From positions 1 to 6,433 of the forward strand of contig JAUNIV010000149.1 of NCBI GenBank assembly GCA_030523385.1: a stretch of 6,433 nucleotides of DNA, given 5' to 3'. The notes under the pieces are model-generated. The model had not been told where the DNA came from. It saw only the letters and a program-made list of their open reading frames with translations, and did no database searches. Position numbers and translations under genes: made by a program. Shown here one piece after another: positions 6,336 to 6,433 of this stretch (positions are counted from its first letter, which is position 1; each line of letters begins with the position of its first letter). The DNA is from Bacteroidales bacterium (GTDB taxonomy: Bacteria > Bacteroidota > Bacteroidia > Bacteroidales > Bacteroidaceae).

Positions 6336-6433
6336 GGCTTCGGAGTATAGTTGATGTAATAATGAGGATAATAGGGTGTCCCTTTCAAGATGTCCGAATC
6401 AAAGCCGTCCGCATGGAGGATGTCCTCGTATTC
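6332..6433 (-). CDS. C-terminal 33 residues of an unidentified transfer-operon protein
   Basis: An open minus-strand frame enters from the right edge and ends at TGA (6334-6332), overlapping the ATG of the next gene by four bases. The tail reads EYEDILHADGFDSDILKG, then a Tyr/Pro-rich end (TPYYPHYYINYTPKP). It is hydrophilic and aromatic-rich, with no membrane segment in the visible part. I do not recognise it. The frame is supported by the tight ATGA junction typical of operons and by the absence of stops over 33 codons, which is weak evidence by itself. Confidence 0.6.
   Translation of the reverse strand, partial: EYEDILHADGFDSDILKGTPYYPHYYINYTPKP

Noticed and set aside
1..6433. CRISPR array, tRNA or insertion sequence
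   Set aside because: No regularly spaced long repeats, no cloverleaf-like segment and no transposase motif or terminal inverted repeat were seen on either strand.

Overview
The window looks like part of an integrated conjugative element (or conjugative plasmid) of a Bacteroidales bacterium such as Bacteroides or Parabacteroides. Three things point there: a VirD4/MobC-type coupling protein of the Bacteroidales kind beside a TraX-like protein; a DUF4099/DUF3945-type protein, a family typical of Bacteroidales mobile elements; and perfect matches to the Bacteroides -7 promoter box TAnnTTTG upstream of gene starts. No Shine-Dalgarno sequence is obvious at most starts, which also fits that group. 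Species and exact element cannot be named from the sequence alone.

Layout. (1) 1-541, minus strand: N-terminal 180 codons of a DUF4099/DUF3945-type protein that runs off the left edge. (2) 542-625: a compact divergent promoter region. Two identical -7 boxes (TAATTTTG) lie in opposite orientation and form the arms of an inverted repeat. (3) 626-1234, plus: an exported glucosaminidase-family (GH73-like) peptidoglycan hydrolase. (4) 1298-2755, plus: an AbiE-type abortive-infection / type IV toxin-antitoxin operon with its own promoter. The antitoxin abiEi is intact. The nucleotidyltransferase toxin abiEii carries a one-base frameshift between 2144 and 2162 and is split into two overlapping reading frames. 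(5) 2801-6433, minus: a transfer operon read from right to left. It holds the last 33 codons of an unidentified protein, a small outer-membrane beta-barrel protein coupled by an ATGA overlap, a 769-residue type IV coupling protein, and a TraX-like membrane protein.

How the parts fit. The minus-strand genes at the right are conjugation machinery: the coupling protein delivers the relaxase-DNA complex to the mating channel, and the OMP and TraX-like protein probably belong to the envelope apparatus. The exported glucosaminidase could open peptidoglycan locally for the channel. The AbiE pair sits as plus-strand cargo between the hydrolase and the transfer operon. It looks more A+T-rich than the transfer genes, as expected of a captured anti-phage or stabilisation module. 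Because its toxin gene is broken here, the copy is probably inactive unless the missing base is a sequencing error.

There is no gene-free stretch longer than 300 bases. I saw no tRNA, rRNA, CRISPR array, insertion sequence or attachment site. The less ordinary points are the broken toxin beside an intact antitoxin, the mirrored divergent promoters, an 11-bp-phased repeat in front of the coupling-protein gene, and an acidic, turn-rich segment inside the coupling protein.
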